NCBI GenBank assembly: GCA_002315455.1 | Contig: DCGG01000083.1 | Span: forward strand, 1-14,858 | Length of the DNA: 14,858 nt | Origin: Lentisphaeria bacterium UBA1784 | Lineage (GTDB): Bacteria; Verrucomicrobiota; Lentisphaeria; Victivallales; Victivallaceae | Reading direction: 5' to 3' | Shown here: one piece after another, positions 12,849 to 14,858 of the stretch | Numbering within the stretch: position 1 is the first letter of the stretch | Layout: each line of letters opens with the position of its first letter | Notes under the pieces: generated by a model | What the model saw: the letters and a program-made list of their open reading frames with translations, nothing else | Databases searched by the model: none | Told to the model about the DNA's origin: nothing | Translations under genes and position numbers: made by a program

Positions 12849-14858
12849 ATGGACCTTAAACTGGACCTTATTCCGAATCATTACCGTCCGGCGCCCTTCT
12901 GGAGCTGGAACGAAAAACTGGACCCCGCAGAACTGCGCCGGCAGATCCGTGAGATGCACAAGGCCGGGATCGGCGGTTTTTTCATGCACGCCCGAGGCGG
13001 ACTGCAGACCGAATACCTCTCCCCCGAATGGATGGCCTGCGTGGAAGCCTGTCTCGACGAAGCGGCGAAACTTGGCATGGACGGCTGGCTTTACGATGAG
13101 AACGGCTGGCCCTCCGGCTTCGGCGGCGGACTGGTCAACGGTCTCGGAGTGAAGTATCAGCAGAAGTATCTGCGCCACGAAGTGATCGATGCCGCCGGCG
13201 CCGGGGAAGGGGAGCACACCATCGGCTTCTATTCCGCCGACGGACGGGAGTTTTTGGGCAAAAAACTGCCCGAGGGGACCCGAGGACGCATTCTGCGCTG
13301 TTTCTTTGAGGTCAATCCCTACTACGTGGACAACATGGACTCCGCTGTTGTGGCGGAGTTTCTGCGCGTCACGCATCAGCGCTATTACGAGACCCTTCCG
13401 CCAGCGCTGATGAAGCATCTCCGGGGGATCTTCACGGACGAACCCCAGTTGAGCCGTCAGGGCATCCTCTGGTCCGGCATCCTCGAGGAGGAGTACCGCA
13501 AGGAATACGGCATCGACCTTCTGAAGGAACTGCCGGAACTTTTCCTCGATTCCGCAACGGCTCCGGCGGTGAGGATCCGTTTCTGGCGGCTCTGTACCAG
13601 ACTTTTTTCGCAGAACTACCTCCGGCAGGTCCGGGAGTGGTGTGACGCCCACAACTGGCAGTTGACGGGGCACCAGTTGCTGGAGGAGTCCTGCATCTCC
13701 CAACTCTCCTGCAACGGCGCGGTCATGCCTCATTACCGCTACTATCACGTGCCCGGCGTGGATCACCTCGGGCGCCGGCAGGCTTCGCCCTTCTCTGCGG
13801 TGCAACTGGCGTCGGTTGCTGCACAGTACGGGCAGAAACAACTTCTGACTGAAAGTTTTGCCATGACCGGCTGGGCGTGCGACTTCACCGGGATGCGCTG
13901 GATCTACCAGCAACAGATGGCCCACGGCATCAACTATCTCTGCGCCCATCTGCAGGGGTACTCCCTGCGGGGACTGCGGAAGCGGGACTTCCCCTCCAGC
14001 GCCTTTTACCATCAGCCGTGGTGGGAGGACTACCGGAGTTTCAACGATGCGGTCTCCCGCGTCGGGATGCTTCTGGCGGAGGGGGAACAGGACGTTCGCG
14101 TGCTGGCGATCCATCCCCAATCCTCCGCGTGGAAACTCTACGCCGGAATCGACCGTGACTGCCCGGGGGGGCGTTACTCCGATTCTCTGGAGCGCCTGAC
14201 CCGGGAACTGGATGCCCTGCAAATCGGCCACCATTATGCTGACGAGACCATCGTGGATGAAAGCGGTTCCGTGGAGGAGGGCCGTTTTCGCATAGGCAAA
14301 GTCGTCTACGATTGTGTGATTGTCCCCCAGTTGAGCAACCTTTCCGGCAAGATCGCAAAACTACTGAAGGAGTTTCAGCAGGAGGGCGGGACCGTTCTGG
14401 TGGTCCGCAATCAGCAGGAGGACGGCCCCCTCACCATCGACGGAGTGCCGGCGGACGCCTGGTTCCGGCAGTGGTTCGGGAACCTTCCCTCCTTCGATTC
14501 GGAGGTCGCCGCCGCCCGTGCCGCTGCGGAACTTCAGCCGGACCGGGTCCGGATCTGTGAGAATGGCGTCCCTGCGTCCGGCGTTGTCGGGACCCGGCGG
14601 AAGGTGATTCTCGACGGACGCAGTGGCTGGTTTTATTACTTCGCCGCCACCAGTTACAGGAGGAATTCCCGACTGCGCTTCGCATTGCCCCGCACCGGCG
14701 CGCAGGTGGAACTGCTGGAGCTGGAAACGGGAAAACTTTCCATTTTGGACAACGTCTCCGCCGATGGAGATGCTCTCTGCTTCGACGGACTTCTGCCCGG
14801 GGCCGGTTCTCTCGCCTTCTTCGTGTCAGATCCCGCTCCTGCGGCGAATGCCGAACAC
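12849..14858 (+). CDS. Large glycoside hydrolase, GH106-like, partial at the right edge
   Basis: The frame is open for 670 codons from the ATG at 12849 to the window end with no stop, so the C-terminus is missing. The N-terminal part resembles GH106/alpha-L-rhamnosidase-like TIM-barrel hydrolases: RPAPFWSWNEKLDPAELRRQ (about 13-32), GGFFMHARGG, and LYDENGWPSGFGGG, in which Asp83-Glu84 are candidate catalytic or binding acids. FTDEP (Asp197-Glu198) and LTESF (Glu335) are further conserved-looking acidic sites. From about residue 420 the chain appears to enter an extra domain (Rossmann-like VVYDCVIVPQ at 483-492), and beta-rich regions follow past 580. There is no signal peptide, so the enzyme is probably cytoplasmic and acts on imported oligosaccharides. 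GGAAGAG lies about ten bases upstream. The exact GH family and sugar are uncertain. Confidence 0.82.
   Translation, partial: MDLKLDLIPNHYRPAPFWSWNEKLDPAELRRQIREMHKAGIGGFFMHARGGLQTEYLSPEWMACVEACLDEAAKLGMDGWLYDENGWPSGFGGGLVNGLGVKYQQKYLRHEVIDAAGAGEGEHTIGFYSADGREFLGKKLPEGTRGRILRCFFEVNPYYVDNMDSAVVAEFLRVTHQRYYETLPPALMKHLRGIFTDEPQLSRQGILWSGILEEEYRKEYGIDLLKELPELFLDSATAPAVRIRFWRLCTRLFSQNYLRQVREWCDAHNWQLTGHQLLEESCISQLSCNGAVMPHYRYYHVPGVDHLGRRQASPFSAVQLASVAAQYGQKQLLTESFAMTGWACDFTGMRWIYQQQMAHGINYLCAHLQGYSLRGLRKRDFPSSAFYHQPWWEDYRSFNDAVSRVGMLLAEGEQDVRVLAIHPQSSAWKLYAGIDRDCPGGRYSDSLERLTRELDALQIGHHYADETIVDESGSVEEGRFRIGKVVYDCVIVPQLSNLSGKIAKLLKEFQQEGGTVLVVRNQQEDGPLTIDGVPADAWFRQWFGNLPSFDSEVAAARAAAELQPDRVRICENGVPASGVVGTRRKVILDGRSGWFYYFAATSYRRNSRLRFALPRTGAQVELLELETGKLSILDNVSADGDALCFDGLLPGAGSLAFFVSDPAPAANAEH

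Noticed and set aside
12765..14234. Long minus-strand open frame antisense to the glycoside hydrolase
   Set aside because: The plus-strand frame is continuous for 670 codons with conserved motifs and a promoter upstream of the pair; the antisense frame has neither.

Overview
The window is about 60% GC by eye and densely coded, with AT-rich gaps holding sigma-70-type promoters (17-bp spacers, -10 box usually TATATT). A single-chain (alpha2) glycyl-tRNA synthetase, a Tat-signal aldo/keto reductase with a ferredoxin tail, an Ior-type 2-oxoacid oxidoreductase and a large GH106-like glycosidase suggest an anaerobic, polysaccharide-using bacterium. My best guess is the Lentisphaerota (Victivallales-like) within the PVC group. 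This is inferred from gene content and not proven.

Left part (1-4650, all minus strand). tRNA-Ser(GGA) with its own promoter lies at the left edge. Next is a four-gene unit read from about 4612 down to a strong terminator at 232-267: truB, a 492-residue protein I do not recognise, iorA and iorB. The genes are tightly packed (stop/start gaps or overlaps of 2 to 7 bases). IorA lacks the usual C-terminal ferredoxin domain.

Middle part (4657-7806, plus strand). A promoter back-to-back with that of truB drives an envelope-linked operon: a lipoprotein N-acetylmuramoyl-L-alanine amidase, an Fsr-like MFS transporter (ATGA overlap) and an acyl-ACP thioesterase that starts directly after the MFS stop behind a perfect Shine-Dalgarno. 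tRNA-Arg(CCG) follows with its own near-consensus promoter.

Right part. A minus-strand unit begins at a promoter at 11538-11566: glyS, an amidohydrolase and a Tat-signal aldo/keto reductase, ending at a terminator at 7888-7919. Divergent from it, a plus-strand promoter at 11596-11624 drives a metallophosphoesterase and a large glycoside hydrolase that runs off the right edge. The last two look like a cytoplasmic carbohydrate-degradation pair.

No insertion sequences, CRISPR arrays, phage genes or att sites were seen. I found no clear undescribed system. The best leads are the orphan protein between truB and iorAB, the ferredoxin-less IorA, the unusual Cys spacing in the exported reductase, and the very uniform promoter set.
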